A stretch of DNA of 64,000 nucleotides from HGM11368 sp051883455 (GCA_051883455.1 JBJETT010000005.1:1-64000); one strand, 5' to 3'. Counted from the stretch's first letter, positions 1 to 8,672 are shown. Translations and numbers: made by a program. Notes: generated from the sequence alone by a model not told the origin.

Positions 1-164
1 TTTATATCTACATTATATACTTTGTAAATTTTTTGTCAACTGTTTTTCATAAAGTTCAAATTTAATTCAATTTATTCTTTTCTATCCGTGCTAAAGTCTA
101 CTTTGTTGCGGTCGTCTTGTTCAATTTATGATTATTTCCTCAATATATTGACTAATTGAAGCAA

Positions 165-189
165 TAAAAAAGGACTACTTCGGTAGTCC
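165..189 (-). terminator. Rho-independent terminator of the 84-residue membrane protein gene
   Basis: A perfect 7-bp stem (GGACTAC at 172-178, GTAGTCC at 183-189) closes a TTCG tetraloop. On the minus strand a run of T follows (A at 165-171 on the plus strand). It lies 15 bases past the stop of the minus-strand gene that ends at 204. The first 164 bases of the window are AT-rich and I see nothing else in them. Confidence 0.85.
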
Positions 190-203
190 GTATTCTTTTA
201 TAG

Positions 204-458
204 TCATTTGTTGTCGCTATCCTCGTCGATTGCGCTCTTGTCCTTGATTGCTTCGTCGTAAATCTTGACAATCCTAGGCGGTTCGTATTCGGGATTTTTT
301 TCGATTATACTCTCCCTCATTTTGACCTTAAAACGATTGCTCTTGGTAAATAAAACGCAAATGATGATTACCACCGCAACTAGCACCGCAAGCAAAATAT
401 AAAATAATATATTACCTATACTCTCAACCGCTTTGAGCGGAGACGCCAAATATTGCAT
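204..458 (-). CDS. Small single-pass membrane protein, unknown function
   Basis: 84 residues. About residues 16-38 form one hydrophobic helix (ILFYILLAVLVAVVIIICVL). The remainder is a charged tail of about 45 residues rich in Lys, Glu and Asp, so the predicted shape is a short N-terminus, one membrane anchor and a cytoplasmic tail. The start is supported by GAGGTG six bases upstream of the ATG. A strong terminator follows, so it is probably transcribed alone. I do not recognise a family. The position of the helix resembles small membrane adaptors, but that is only a shape argument. Confidence 0.7.
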   Translation of the reverse strand: MQYLASPLKAVESIGNILFYILLAVLVAVVIIICVLFTKSNRFKVKMRESIIEKNPEYEPPRIVKIYDEAIKDKSAIDEDSDNK

Positions 459-548
459 AATTCACCTCTAATCCATTATATCATATATGACGCCAAGGTA
501 AAGTAAATAATAAGTAAAAAGCATATTATCTCAAAAATAAAATATCTA

Positions 549-577
549 TGGACAAGTCGCAAAAATTATATTATACT
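549..577 (+). promoter_or_regulatory. Candidate sigma-A promoter of the M28 peptidase gene
   Basis: TGGACA at 549-554, a 17-base spacer and TATACT at 572-577, about 31 bases before the ATG at 609. The coding region also has a strong AAGGAGG ribosome site at 597-603. Confidence 0.6.
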
Positions 578-608
578 TTATAATATAGTAACTTCTAAGG
601 AGGAAAAT

Positions 609-1844
609 ATGAATATCGACAGCCAAAAGCGACAAGAAACCGTAGACTTTATGCAGTCGGAAATCAAACACATCATCACCGAGTACGGTGATAGAGACCC
701 CGGCAACGTGGGGGAAATCAAGACGCTAGCGCATATGCAAGAGCAACTGGGCGAATATTGCGACGAAGTAAAGTCGGAGTCCTTCCCCGTTCATCCTCAC
801 GCATTTTTCGGTTGGACGTACTTTATAATCACCTTCCTCATTTTGGCACAAGTACTTATGTTCTTTAGTCCGATATTCTCTATATTGAGCATCGTGATTG
901 CCGTCGTGCCTATGTTGATGGAATTCGTGTTTTACAAGCCTTTTATCGACCCGCTCTTCGAGAAGCGCACGTCGGGCAACGTTTGGGGCACGCTCAAGCC
1001 AAGTGGCGAAGTAAAACGCCGTATCGTCCTCAACGGTCACTCCGACGCCGTATACGAATGGCATTGGCACAGAATAGGCGGATATAAACTCTTCCTTACT
1101 TCTATCATTATTCCGGTGATTGGTCTTATATATTTGCTTGCATTGTCAATCATAATATGTATAGTCAACGGACCGATTGGCGTACCGACAGGATGGACTC
1201 TCTACGCTCTTATTGCGTCGGTAATCTTCGAGCCTTTCTTCATCTGTTTCTACTTTTTCTCCGACACCAAGACTGTAGTTCCCGGAGCCAACGACAACCT
1301 CACCGCGTGTGAAATGGCTATAGGTACCGTCAAGGCACTCAAAGAGAGCGGTATTCGTATGGAGAACACCGAGGTCGTAGCACTCATCACGGGTAGCGAA
1401 GAAGCGGGACTCAGAGGAGCTAAGTTCTTTATGAAAAACAACCCCGAGTACGGTCTTGAGGACGGTATCGAAACGATTTTCGTCACCTTCGAAACCTTGA
1501 GAGAACTCGACCACCTCGTCATTTACAATAGAGATATGAACGGCATAACCAAAAACGACGACGCCGTATCCTTGCTTGCAAAACAAGCGGGCGAAAAGAA
1601 CGGTATGAACCTAACCTACGGCTCGGTATTCGCGGGAGCTACCGACGCAGCGGCATTCTCACAAGCAGGACGCAAGGCAACATGCTTCGCTGCAATGGCT
1701 CCCGAGGTCAAAGACTACTACCACACTCGTAGAGATAATTGGGACAATCTCAGTCCCGAATGTCTTGCCAAAGTCTTCGATATTACCCTCGATATGATAG
1801 AAGAATTTGACAAAAACGGTCTGCCAACTGTAAAAAATAAATAA
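609..1844 (+). CDS. Membrane-anchored M28-family zinc metallopeptidase
   Basis: 411 residues. This looks like an aminopeptidase of the M28 (PepQ/Ap1-like) family carrying membrane segments inside the catalytic domain. The co-catalytic metal motif is readable: NGHSDA with His144, GANDN with Asp229, the catalytic pair EE at 264-265 in TGSEEAG, and YYHTRRDNWD with His372. Hydrophobic helices fall at about 68-110 (two) and about 160-215 (two), between the N-terminal cap and the metal-site residues. The active site would therefore sit next to the membrane; which side is not decided by the sequence. The start is fixed by AAGGAGG plus a five-base spacer. It has its own promoter and terminator, so it is monocistronic. 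The natural substrate is unknown. Confidence 0.88.
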   Translation: MNIDSQKRQETVDFMQSEIKHIITEYGDRDPGNVGEIKTLAHMQEQLGEYCDEVKSESFPVHPHAFFGWTYFIITFLILAQVLMFFSPIFSILSIVIAVVPMLMEFVFYKPFIDPLFEKRTSGNVWGTLKPSGEVKRRIVLNGHSDAVYEWHWHRIGGYKLFLTSIIIPVIGLIYLLALSIIICIVNGPIGVPTGWTLYALIASVIFEPFFICFYFFSDTKTVVPGANDNLTACEMAIGTVKALKESGIRMENTEVVALITGSEEAGLRGAKFFMKNNPEYGLEDGIETIFVTFETLRELDHLVIYNRDMNGITKNDDAVSLLAKQAGEKNGMNLTYGSVFAGATDAAAFSQAGRKATCFAAMAPEVKDYYHTRRDNWDNLSPECLAKVFDITLDMIEEFDKNGLPTVKNK

Positions 1845-1872
1845 TATCGCTTTTACATTTTACATAACACTA

Positions 1873-1906
1873 AAATCTCGCTTTGAATAAAGGCGAGATT
1901 TTTTTA
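1873..1906 (+). terminator. Terminator of the M28 peptidase gene
   Basis: The stem AAATCTCGC (1873-1881) pairs with GCGAGATTT (1893-1901) around an 11-base loop, and a T run follows on the plus strand. Confidence 0.88.
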
Positions 1907-2009
1907 CCAAATTTACAAAACGTTAATATATTGCCAAAAAAATTTAAACAAACGGATTTTATAATAACCTTGAAAATATGTATCTGCATATTTATATAAG
2001 GCTAATTAT

Positions 2010-2666
2010 ATGAAACAAACCAAAGTGCGACAAATTAGACAAGTTAAAAAACCACTTACTATATTTGGAGTAGAAGTTGTGTATCTTTGCGTGCTGGGCA
2101 TAGCAACGGCTTTTTGGGGTTGGCTCGCAGAAAACGTAGTCAAAGTTATATCGAGCGGTGTTATTGACAGTAGATTTCATCTTTTGCCCTTTATTTCGCC
2201 TTACGCATTGATAGTATTTGCCGTACATATAGTCTTTGGCAATCCCGACAAAATCGCACCTTTTGGCAAGCAAATATTTCACAAAGACAACTTGACTAGC
2301 AAAATCTGCTCTAATATTTTGGTACTTGCAACAATCTATTTTTTCGTGTTTTTCGGCGAACTCATCGTAGGCAATCTATGGGAGATACTCTTTGACGTCA
2401 AATTGTGGAACTACTCTTCTTCCCCACTTCACGTTACGCAATACGCAGGTCTAATCCCCACTATAGGCTACGGAACGGGCGCGTATCTGTTGTTTCGCTT
2501 TGTTTACACGCCTGCGTTGAATTGTTTGCGAAAAAATATGAAGCACAAGACTGCCTTGATAATATCGTGCACGTTGGGGGTAATGATTGTCATTGACACT
2601 TTGATTATGATACTCGTGACCGCAATCACCAGGCAAGCGCCTATTTATTGGTCTGTTCATTTTTAG
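2010..2666 (+). CDS. Polytopic membrane protein, distantly similar to the 'ABC-transporter type IV' (PF06541) group
   Basis: 218 residues with about five hydrophobic helices (about 20-40, 58-75, 100-125, 145-165 and 185-210) and basic termini. The start of the first helix, with the pattern WGWLAEN followed by a short polar loop and LPFISPYALIVF, recalls the PF06541 family, whose members begin with a GW-E helix followed by a conserved Pro-Tyr loop. That assignment is tentative. The family has no ATPase of its own and its function is not established. An AAGG stretch lies eight bases before the ATG. The gene stands alone between a terminator and a convergent small gene. Confidence 0.6.
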   Translation: MKQTKVRQIRQVKKPLTIFGVEVVYLCVLGIATAFWGWLAENVVKVISSGVIDSRFHLLPFISPYALIVFAVHIVFGNPDKIAPFGKQIFHKDNLTSKICSNILVLATIYFFVFFGELIVGNLWEILFDVKLWNYSSSPLHVTQYAGLIPTIGYGTGAYLLFRFVYTPALNCLRKNMKHKTALIISCTLGVMIVIDTLIMILVTAITRQAPIYWSVHF

Positions 2667-2742
2667 CATAATATAATTACTTTTCAAAAACGTTGCGTAA
2701 ACTTTAAGTTTTCAAATGATATTGTGCATCTAAAATTATGTA

Positions 2743-2761
2743 GGCAACCTTTACGGTTGCC
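2743..2761 (-). terminator. Hairpin downstream of the zinc-ribbon gene
   Basis: A perfect 7-bp stem GGCAACC (2743-2749) / GGTTGCC (2755-2761) lies nine bases past the stop of the minus-strand gene ending at 2771. The T run after it is poor, so it may act as an inefficient terminator or a 3-prime end stabiliser. Confidence 0.55.
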
Positions 2762-2770
2762 CTTTGACTA

Positions 2771-2917
2771 TTACTCGCATTTGGTAAAAGTCGTGTTGTT
2801 GCAATTAGGACAAGGTGGCATTTTGTCGTCTTGACCAAGTCTCAAATCGAAACCGCAGTTGTTGCAAGAATAGCAACCCTTACCTGGTTTTTCACCCGTA
2901 TTAACTTTGTTTGCCAT
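2771..2917 (-). CDS. Zinc-ribbon protein of 48 residues (rubredoxin-like knuckles)
   Basis: The product has 48 residues and begins MANKVNTGEKPGKG. It carries two knuckles: CYSCNNC at residues 15-21 and CPNC at 36-39, plus a Cys at 47, so four cysteines can bind one zinc ion. The family (small zinc-ribbon proteins with the N-terminal NTGEKPGKG pattern) is widespread in Clostridia and Bacteroidetes. It is of unknown function; a structural or metal-handling role is usually assumed. The start is fixed by TAAGGAGG six bases before the ATG. The gene is short but has a good ribosome site, a clean family pattern and a downstream hairpin. Confidence 0.82.
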   Translation of the reverse strand: MANKVNTGEKPGKGCYSCNNCGFDLRLGQDDKMPPCPNCNNTTFTKCE

Positions 2918-2968
2918 TTTAGTTCCTCCTTATTTTGATTGCACTAAAATTATTGCAAAAAAATAATA

Positions 2969-3014
2969 ATATATACCGCCTACCAAAATATCCTTTCGGC
3001 ATAGCGGTATATAT
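2969..3014 (-). terminator. Inverted repeat resembling a minus-strand terminator
   Basis: An 11-bp stem, ATATATACCGC (2969-2979) with GCGGTATATAT (3004-3014). On the minus strand a T-rich tail (TATTATTATTTTTTT) follows. No intact minus-strand gene lies just upstream. Only a 32-codon open stretch without a start codon is seen at about 3033-3131. Confidence 0.5.
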
Positions 3015-3163
3015 AAATAAGGTATTTTTAGTCTAGGCGATAGTCACGTCTTTGATTTCCGTATAATTTTGGCTAACCTTGCCCAAGAAAAGTGTTTTGT
3101 CAATAGGGCAACAACAAATTGCAACTAATGATTAGCAAATATGCAAAAGTTGTCGCCTAACGA

Positions 3164-3192
3164 TTTACATATTGCGATTATGGTGATAAAAT
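3164..3192 (+). promoter_or_regulatory. Promoter ending six bases before the start codon (possible leaderless transcript)
   Basis: TTTACA at 3164-3169, a 17-base spacer and TAAAAT at 3187-3192. The coding region begins at 3199, so the expected transcription start falls on or next to the ATG. No Shine-Dalgarno sequence could fit in the transcript. Confidence 0.6.
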
Positions 3193-3198
3193 GGGGTT

Positions 3199-3768
3199 AT
3201 GAAAAATAAAGCCACTGAAGAGACAGTTAACAAAAAACCTAGCAAAATCAAAAGCATCTTTGCTATACTCTATTTCGCTACCACCGTTGCCTCGCTACTC
3301 TTTTATACCGCAACGGCAATCAAAGACGTAGTCAAGGACGGTTGGAGCCCAATCAATATCGTCATGGTCGCCTTTATCGGTCTGAGCTATTTGATTTTGA
3401 TTGCTTGTATAGTTCTATCCAAAAACGTAGCGGGGGCAAAAGCCACCCACGCCAAAGCAAAAAAACTGCTAAAACTCGGCAAAAAGGTCATCAAAATAGT
3501 ACACGCCGTGCCTACCGTAATGATACTCTTCGCCACTACTCCCGTGGACTTTCTTGATTTTGTTTCTCGTGCGTTTTCCATAATCTCTTTGGTAATGCAC
3601 GTTATCGGTTTGATAACCTCAATCAATATGATAATAACTAAACTCGTAGTAAAAAAGGTAGCCAAAAAAGGAAAAGAGAAAATCAGCGCCAAAATCGCTA
3701 GCTTCAAAAATAGCGGCGAAGAAAGCGAGCAAGAAGTCTTACCGCTTGCTGACAATGACGAACAATAA
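3199..3768 (+). CDS. Lys-rich membrane protein, unknown function
   Basis: 189 residues. A basic N-terminus (about 1-18) is followed by two hydrophobic helices at about 19-41 and 52-74. A Lys/Ala-rich loop (about 75-100) precedes two further hydrophobic stretches at about 100-118 and 122-150. The C-terminus is a long charged tail with Lys then Glu/Asp. I do not recognise a family; tentative description only. Translation may start from a leaderless mRNA, since the -10 box is six bases upstream of the ATG. The next in-frame ATG is well inside the protein. A bidirectional terminator follows. Confidence 0.6.
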   Translation: MKNKATEETVNKKPSKIKSIFAILYFATTVASLLFYTATAIKDVVKDGWSPINIVMVAFIGLSYLILIACIVLSKNVAGAKATHAKAKKLLKLGKKVIKIVHAVPTVMILFATTPVDFLDFVSRAFSIISLVMHVIGLITSINMIITKLVVKKVAKKGKEKISAKIASFKNSGEESEQEVLPLADNDEQ

Positions 3769-3786
3769 TTACAATATTACATACAA

Positions 3787-3813
3787 AAAAAGACGAGATT
3801 TACTCGTCTTTTT
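3787..3813. terminator. Bidirectional terminator between convergent genes
   Basis: The stem AAAAAGACGAG (3787-3797) pairs with CTCGTCTTTTT (3803-3813) around a five-base loop, with A and T runs flanking it. It serves both the plus-strand membrane protein gene and hemW on the minus strand. Confidence 0.85.
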
Positions 3814-3886
3814 GTTTATCTATTTTGCTCTACTTACTATGTTTGCGTTTTATTAGGGGTATTATTATATTTTTTCTAAAACAATA

Positions 3887-5017
3887 TCAATCAAAAATCA
3901 GTTGAGATATTATTGAATTCATCACGCCCATATACTCTTGTTTGATTGATACGCGCTCTTTTGACACGTTGAGATATTGTTGCACTTTTTGCAATTTTTG
4001 TCGATAAGTATCGAGAAAATCAATATCAAAGTCGGCATTAAACCTTACTATATCCATACCTTCGTCCATACGCAAGCCAAGCATAATTCGCTCGTCCATC
4101 ATATCCTTTAGGCTCAACTTTTGCTCGAGTTTTTGAGCTAATTTTCCATTGTCAATATTGTCGTAATATTCTTCAAAGTTGCTTGGATTGTACAGCCTTC
4201 GATTGCCTATCAAGCTATGTGCTCCAAGCCCTACGCCAACGTATTGCTTACACTGCCAATACTTGAGATTGTGCTTACTTTCCTTGTCCTCACGACAAAA
4301 GTTGCTTACTTCGTAGCGATGAAAACCTATGTCTTCTAGTCTAGCTTTGATATGGTCGTACATATCGCAAGTGGCGTCCTCGTCGGGCAAATCAAGCTGT
4401 CCTCGTTGCTTGGCATCGTACATTGCCGTACCTTCTTCTAGCTTGAGCATATACGCCGACACGTGTCCTACGGCGTTATCTCTCACTATTTCCACAAACT
4501 CGTCTATATCCTCTATGCTTTGATTTGGCAAACCTAGCATTGCGTCAACGCTACAATCCAAACCACTCTCCACTACCCACTTGACAGCTTGCATTGCTTG
4601 CTCAGGCGTATGCCTTCTGCCTATTGATTTAGCAATCTCGGGGTTGAAGGTCTGCACTCCTATGCTCACCCTAGTTACGCCCATTCTCTTGTATGCGGTG
4701 ATTTTTGCTCTATCCACCGAGCAAGGATTGACCTCAACGGTAAATTCTCGGATATCACATTTGAGCGCTTTACGAAGATTGAAAACTATATGTCCAAGCT
4801 GTTTTGCACTCAATACCGACGGAGTTCCGCCACCGATATATACCGTGTCGACGATATAGTGATATTTGATTTGTCTAGCAAGTAGCTTGATTTCTTTGAC
4901 TACCGCTTCCACGTATCTATCTATTTGCTCTTGCTTGGCAATAGACGATACAAAGTCGCAATAATAGCACCTAGACAAGCAAAACGGAATATGGATATAA
5001 ACGCCGATATTTTCCAT
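3887..5017 (-). CDS. hemW: HemW, radical SAM heme chaperone
   Basis: 376 residues. HemW-type proteins resemble oxygen-independent coproporphyrinogen oxidase but bind heme and deliver it to membrane enzymes; older annotations call them HemN-like. The [4Fe-4S] motif is visible at Cys13, Cys17 and Cys20 (PFCLSRCYYC). A GGGTPS SAM-binding turn follows at about 62-67, and the C-terminal HemN extension is present. Start: the ATG at 5017 overlaps the lepA stop by one base (TAATG), so the two are translationally coupled. The lepA-hemW pairing is conserved across Firmicutes. No heme biosynthesis genes are in the window, so a chaperone role is preferred over a catalytic one. Confidence 0.9.
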   Translation of the reverse strand: MENIGVYIHIPFCLSRCYYCDFVSSIAKQEQIDRYVEAVVKEIKLLARQIKYHYIVDTVYIGGGTPSVLSAKQLGHIVFNLRKALKCDIREFTVEVNPCSVDRAKITAYKRMGVTRVSIGVQTFNPEIAKSIGRRHTPEQAMQAVKWVVESGLDCSVDAMLGLPNQSIEDIDEFVEIVRDNAVGHVSAYMLKLEEGTAMYDAKQRGQLDLPDEDATCDMYDHIKARLEDIGFHRYEVSNFCREDKESKHNLKYWQCKQYVGVGLGAHSLIGNRRLYNPSNFEEYYDNIDNGKLAQKLEQKLSLKDMMDERIMLGLRMDEGMDIVRFNADFDIDFLDTYRQKLQKVQQYLNVSKERVSIKQEYMGVMNSIISQLIFD

Positions 5018-6819
5018 TATTTATCAAACTTGAGAATGCTCATAAAGGCTTCACTAGGCAGTTGCACACTACCTACCTGTCTCATTCTCTTTTTGCCTTC
5101 TTTTTGTTTTTCTAGCAATTTCTTTTTACGCGTTATGTCACCGCCGTAGCACTTAGCAAGCACGTCCTTGCGCATTGCTTTGACGGTTTCTCTTGCAATG
5201 ACCTTGTTCCCTATAGATGCTTGGATAGGTATCTCGAACATTTGGCGTGGAATAACCTCTTTGAGCTTTTCGGCAATGGCTCTACCCCTTGCGTACGCCT
5301 TGTCCTTATGCACGATGAGCGAAAGTGCGTCGCAAACCTCGCCGTTGAGCATAATGTCGAGTTTGACGAGGTCGCTCTTTTTGTAGCCGACTATCTCGTA
5401 GTCGAGCGAAGCGTAGCCCTTGGTGCGCGATTTGAGAGAATCAAAAAAGTCGTAGACTATCTCATTGAGCGGAATAGAATACTCTATTCTTACACGCGTG
5501 GCTTCGAGATAAGTGAGGTCTACAAACTCTCCTCGCTTATCCTGGCACAGCTCCATAATAGTGCCTACGTACTCGGGCGGAGTAAATAGGAATGCTTTGA
5601 CCACAGGTTCTTGCATCTCGGCTATCTCGCTTGCAGGTGGCAAGTTGCTTGGATTGGATATGAGCTCGGTATCGCCGTTGGTCTTGACTACTTGATATGA
5701 TACGCTCGGCGCCGTCGTCACGAGATCGAGGTCAAACTCTCTCTCCAATCTTTCCTCTATAATCTCCATGTGGAGCAAACCCAAAAATCCGCATCTAAAG
5801 CCAAAGCCCAACGCCGTGGATACTTCGGGTTCGTACACCAAAGACGCGTCGTTGAGTTTGAGCTTTTCCAGTGCGTCCTTGAGGTCGTTGTACTTAGCTC
5901 CGTCTGCCGGATAGATACCGCTATACACCATTGGCGCAACCTCTTTGTAGCCTGCGAGAGGCTCGGCCACTCCACCCTCGGCAAGGGTTATGGTATCGCC
6001 GACTTTGGTGTCCGACACGTTTTTGATACTAGCGCATAGGTAACCTACGTCACCCGCCGAAAGACTGTCTTGCGGTTGCATCTTAGGTACGAATACTCCC
6101 ACTTCCGTCACGTCGAAGACTTTGCCCGTGGACATCATTTTGATTTTGTCACCCGCCTTGACTTCGCCGTCGAATACTCTAATAAATGATATCGCACCCT
6201 TGTAGCTGTCGTAATACGAGTCGAATATCAACGCCTTGAGAGGCTCGTCAATATTGCCGCTTGGCGGTGGCAACAAAGTTATGACTTGCTCTAGCACCTT
6301 CTCTATGCCTATGCCTTCTTTTGCAGATACGAGAGGGGCGTCCGACGCGTCGAGTCCTATTACGTCCTCAATCTCCATTTTTACCTCGTCGGGGCGAGCC
6401 GACGGAAGGTCTATCTTGTTGATGACGGGTATAATCTCGAGGTCGTTGTCCAAAGCGAGATATACGTTGGTCAAGGTTTGCGCTTCTATGCCCTGCGATG
6501 CGTCCACGATAAGTATAGCCCCCTCGCACGCTTTGAGCGAACGGGAAACCTCGTAGGTAAAGTCAACGTGCCCCGGGGTGTCGATGAGGTTGAGCTCGTA
6601 CTCTTCTCCGTCGTAGACGTAGTTCATCTTGACGGGGGTGAGTTTGATAGTGATACCTCTCTCCCTCTCTATATCCATACTGTCAAGCAGTTGCTCTTTG
6701 GCATCTCTCTTGGCAACGGTGCTCGTCACGTCCATAATTCTATCGGCAAGTGTACTCTTGCCGTGGTCGATATGGGCTACGATACAAAAATTTCTTATCT
6801 TCGATTGGTCTTTGGGCAT
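5017..6819 (-). CDS. lepA: LepA, elongation factor 4 (back-translocating GTPase)
   Basis: 600 residues, the usual family length. Translational GTPase that binds the ribosome and affects initiation and elongation fidelity. G1 motif AHIDHGKST at 15-23 and G3 DTPGHVDFTYE at about 81; the NKIDLPSA G4 motif follows. EF-G-like domains II, III and V follow. The C-terminal domain specific to LepA ends with the basic stretch RKKKLLEKQKEGKKRMRQVG. Start: ATG at 6819 preceded by AAGGTTGT. It is the first gene of the lepA-hemW pair and diverges from the LUD gene. Confidence 0.96.
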   Translation of the reverse strand: MPKDQSKIRNFCIVAHIDHGKSTLADRIMDVTSTVAKRDAKEQLLDSMDIERERGITIKLTPVKMNYVYDGEEYELNLIDTPGHVDFTYEVSRSLKACEGAILIVDASQGIEAQTLTNVYLALDNDLEIIPVINKIDLPSARPDEVKMEIEDVIGLDASDAPLVSAKEGIGIEKVLEQVITLLPPPSGNIDEPLKALIFDSYYDSYKGAISFIRVFDGEVKAGDKIKMMSTGKVFDVTEVGVFVPKMQPQDSLSAGDVGYLCASIKNVSDTKVGDTITLAEGGVAEPLAGYKEVAPMVYSGIYPADGAKYNDLKDALEKLKLNDASLVYEPEVSTALGFGFRCGFLGLLHMEIIEERLEREFDLDLVTTAPSVSYQVVKTNGDTELISNPSNLPPASEIAEMQEPVVKAFLFTPPEYVGTIMELCQDKRGEFVDLTYLEATRVRIEYSIPLNEIVYDFFDSLKSRTKGYASLDYEIVGYKKSDLVKLDIMLNGEVCDALSLIVHKDKAYARGRAIAEKLKEVIPRQMFEIPIQASIGNKVIARETVKAMRKDVLAKCYGGDITRKKKLLEKQKEGKKRMRQVGSVQLPSEAFMSILKFDK

Positions 6820-6862
6820 ATTACAACCTTTTTGCAGTTTTTAATTATTATATAAAAATATA

Positions 6863-6891
6863 TGGATTTTAGCAATAGAATTTTGTATAAT
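6863..6891 (+). promoter_or_regulatory. Candidate promoter of the LUD-glpQ operon
   Basis: A perfect TATAAT at 6886-6891 lies 17 bases after a weaker TGGATT (6863-6868). The ATG is 21 bases past the -10 box. Confidence 0.5.
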
Positions 6892-6911
6892 ATAGCAAAA
6901 GAGGTATTAGT

Positions 6912-7520
6912 ATGAAGATAGAAAGACTTATCGACAATCTTAGTTCCAAAGGCTTTATCGCTCACTATTGCGTGGACGAAAAGCAAGCAAACGACCTCGT
7001 GCTTGGCTTGATAGAGCAAGGTCAAAGCGTAGGCATAGGCGGTAGTATGACAGTCAAACAACTAGGCATAGACCTACTATTGCAAAGTAAGGGCGTGGAA
7101 GTACTGTCACACGCGCTAGTCAGCGACGACAAAAAGCCTAATCTCTACGAATACGCAAGGCACGCAGATTGGTATATGTCCTCCGCCAACGCTATCACCC
7201 AAAAGGGCGACATAGTCAATATCGACGGCACGGCCAATAGAGTTTCGACGTTGATTTACGGTGTGCCAAATATTATCTATCTAGTTGGCAAAAACAAGAT
7301 AGTAGACAATATAGACCAAGCCATAGAACGCATAAAAACAGTTACGTGTCCACAAAATGCCGAGAGATTGGATAGAAAAACCCCTTGCCGTTACACCGGC
7401 AAATGCGGGGATTGTAGCGGAATAGATTGTATGTGCAACGTCACCACGATCGTGCACCACCCTACCAAATTGCAAAAGCAAGTGCACGTCATTATCATAG
7501 ACAAGGAGCTGGGTTATTGA
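6912..7520 (+). CDS. LUD-domain protein (LutC/YkgG-like)
   Basis: 202 residues of the LUD (DUF162) fold. The family pattern GIGGSMTVKQLGI lies at about 39-51, and acidic/polar clusters typical of the domain follow. Five cysteines near the C-terminus (CRYTGKCGDCSGIDCMC, about 163-179) suggest metal or Fe-S binding. In LutABC this domain belongs to an L-lactate oxidation complex, but lutA and lutB are not nearby. This is the common stand-alone clostridial form, whose substrate is not established. The start follows AGAGGT. Its TGA overlaps the next ATG by one base (TGATG), so it is coupled to the phosphodiesterase gene. Confidence 0.82.
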   Translation: MKIERLIDNLSSKGFIAHYCVDEKQANDLVLGLIEQGQSVGIGGSMTVKQLGIDLLLQSKGVEVLSHALVSDDKKPNLYEYARHADWYMSSANAITQKGDIVNIDGTANRVSTLIYGVPNIIYLVGKNKIVDNIDQAIERIKTVTCPQNAERLDRKTPCRYTGKCGDCSGIDCMCNVTTIVHHPTKLQKQVHVIIIDKELGY

Positions 7521-8263
7521 TGAAAGATACTAGTTGGCTTTTGGGCGTGCCTATCGCTCACAGAGGACTGCACGACAACAAGACTTTGCCCGAAAACAGT
7601 ATGGGGGCATTCGAGAACGCCGTATCTCACGGCTACGGAATTGAGTTCGACGTCTACCTAACCCTTGACGGCAAGTTGATTATTCACCACGATATGACCT
7701 TGCAGCGTTCGTGTGGCAAAAAGATAAAAGCATACAAAATCAATTCCGACAGACTGCAAGACTACAAGCTGATGAATACCCAATATTCTATCCCGCTACT
7801 AGCTGATTTGCTCGATTTGGTGCAAGGCAAAGTTCCGCTTATTTTGGAAATCAAAGCCACCAATAGAGTCAAATCAACTTGCTCTGCCGTGTACGAAGCA
7901 ATCAAGGACTACCACGGCAATATCTCCATAGAGTCTTTTGACAATCGTATAGTCGATTGGTGGCACGACAATCACCCCGAGTACGTGCTGGGGCAACTGT
8001 ACAGTACAATCAACTTCTATCGTGCAATTCAACGTAGACTCAAGCAATACCGCAAAGTCGACTTTTTGGCGGTTGGCGTAAAAAATCTAAAAGAAGAATA
8101 CTTCCGCTCCGTCAAAGCCGAGTGTCCCGAAAAGTTGATTATCAATTGGACGGTACGCACCAACGAGCAACTGCAAGACGCTCTCGAGTACGCCGACAAC
8201 TATATTTTTGAGAGCAATATCAAGGTTGACGAGTATATAACGCCCCCTTCCCTCACACACTAA
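7520..8263 (+). CDS. Glycerophosphodiester phosphodiesterase (GDPD family)
   Basis: 247 residues from the ATG at 7520. Hydrolyses glycerophosphodiesters to glycerol 3-phosphate and an alcohol. GDPD motifs: AHRG with His14-Arg15, PEN with Glu25, EFD at 42-44 and HHD at 56-58, followed by a barrel with EIKA near 110. There is no signal peptide, so it is a cytoplasmic enzyme like UgpQ. An upstream in-frame ATG at 7427 lies inside the LUD gene; the TGATG junction and the start of the conserved domain favour 7520. It is second in a three-gene plus-strand operon. Confidence 0.9.
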   Translation: MKDTSWLLGVPIAHRGLHDNKTLPENSMGAFENAVSHGYGIEFDVYLTLDGKLIIHHDMTLQRSCGKKIKAYKINSDRLQDYKLMNTQYSIPLLADLLDLVQGKVPLILEIKATNRVKSTCSAVYEAIKDYHGNISIESFDNRIVDWWHDNHPEYVLGQLYSTINFYRAIQRRLKQYRKVDFLAVGVKNLKEEYFRSVKAECPEKLIINWTVRTNEQLQDALEYADNYIFESNIKVDEYITPPSLTH

Positions 8264-8279
8264 ATGCGGGAGGTGGATT

Positions 8280-8414
8280 ATGAAAATATCGACTGTTATC
8301 GGTCTTGGCACAGGCATGATATTGGGCTATATCGGTGGCAACGTAATGTCGGGTTCTTTTAAGAGAAGAAGCAAAAAGATGCTTAGAGATAAGATAGTTG
8401 AGCTTCTCGACTGA
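8280..8414 (+). CDS. Membrane peptide of 44 residues
   Basis: The product has 44 residues: a Gly-rich hydrophobic helix (about 4-24, with the pattern GLGTGMILGYIGG) then a basic tail, SFKRRSKKMLRDK. A GGGAGGTGG ribosome site lies four to eleven bases before the ATG. Only 16 bases separate it from the phosphodiesterase stop, so it belongs to the same operon. The Gly-zipper helix plus basic tail resembles small DUF-type membrane peptides seen in Clostridia; function unknown. The gene is called on its ribosome site, its amphipathic composition and the terminator that follows. Confidence 0.62.
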   Translation: MKISTVIGLGTGMILGYIGGNVMSGSFKRRSKKMLRDKIVELLD

Positions 8415-8465
8415 CCTATTGCATAGATTAGAGCATTTTAAGTTGCCCTAATACTGCCAACCAAA

Positions 8466-8494
8466 AAAATGCACCCTACGGGGTGTATTTTGTT
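8466..8494. terminator. Terminator after the LUD operon
   Basis: The 11-bp stem AAAATGCACCC (8466-8476) / GGGTGTATTTT (8481-8491) has one G-T wobble, closes a four-base loop and has A and T runs on both sides. Bases 8495-8619 show no other feature. Confidence 0.82.
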
Positions 8495-8619
8495 TACTAA
8501 TTCAAAAAGACGAGTATTCTCTCAATACACTACCTTTACCTCGCAATAGTACGACTTGATGTGACAATGCAAAGCACCACCAATATAACAGCGCACCAAA
8601 TTAGTCCTAAAAATTTACA

Positions 8620-8653
8620 AAAAAACACCTAACAATGCTTAGATTGCTAGGTG
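8620..8653 (-). terminator. Terminator of the isc operon
   Basis: CACCTA-A-CAAT (8626-8636) pairs with ATTG-C-TAGGTG (8643-8653). A T run follows on the minus strand. It lies 20 bases past the iscU stop. Confidence 0.8.
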
Positions 8654-8672
8654 TAGTAGTCGTTATATTCTT

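Noticed and set aside
3033..3131. Open stretch of about 32 codons on the minus strand ending TLFLGKVSQNYTEIKDVTIA, just before a terminator-like repeat.
   Set aside because: No start codon and no ribosome site. It may be the end of a decayed gene, but cannot be supported.
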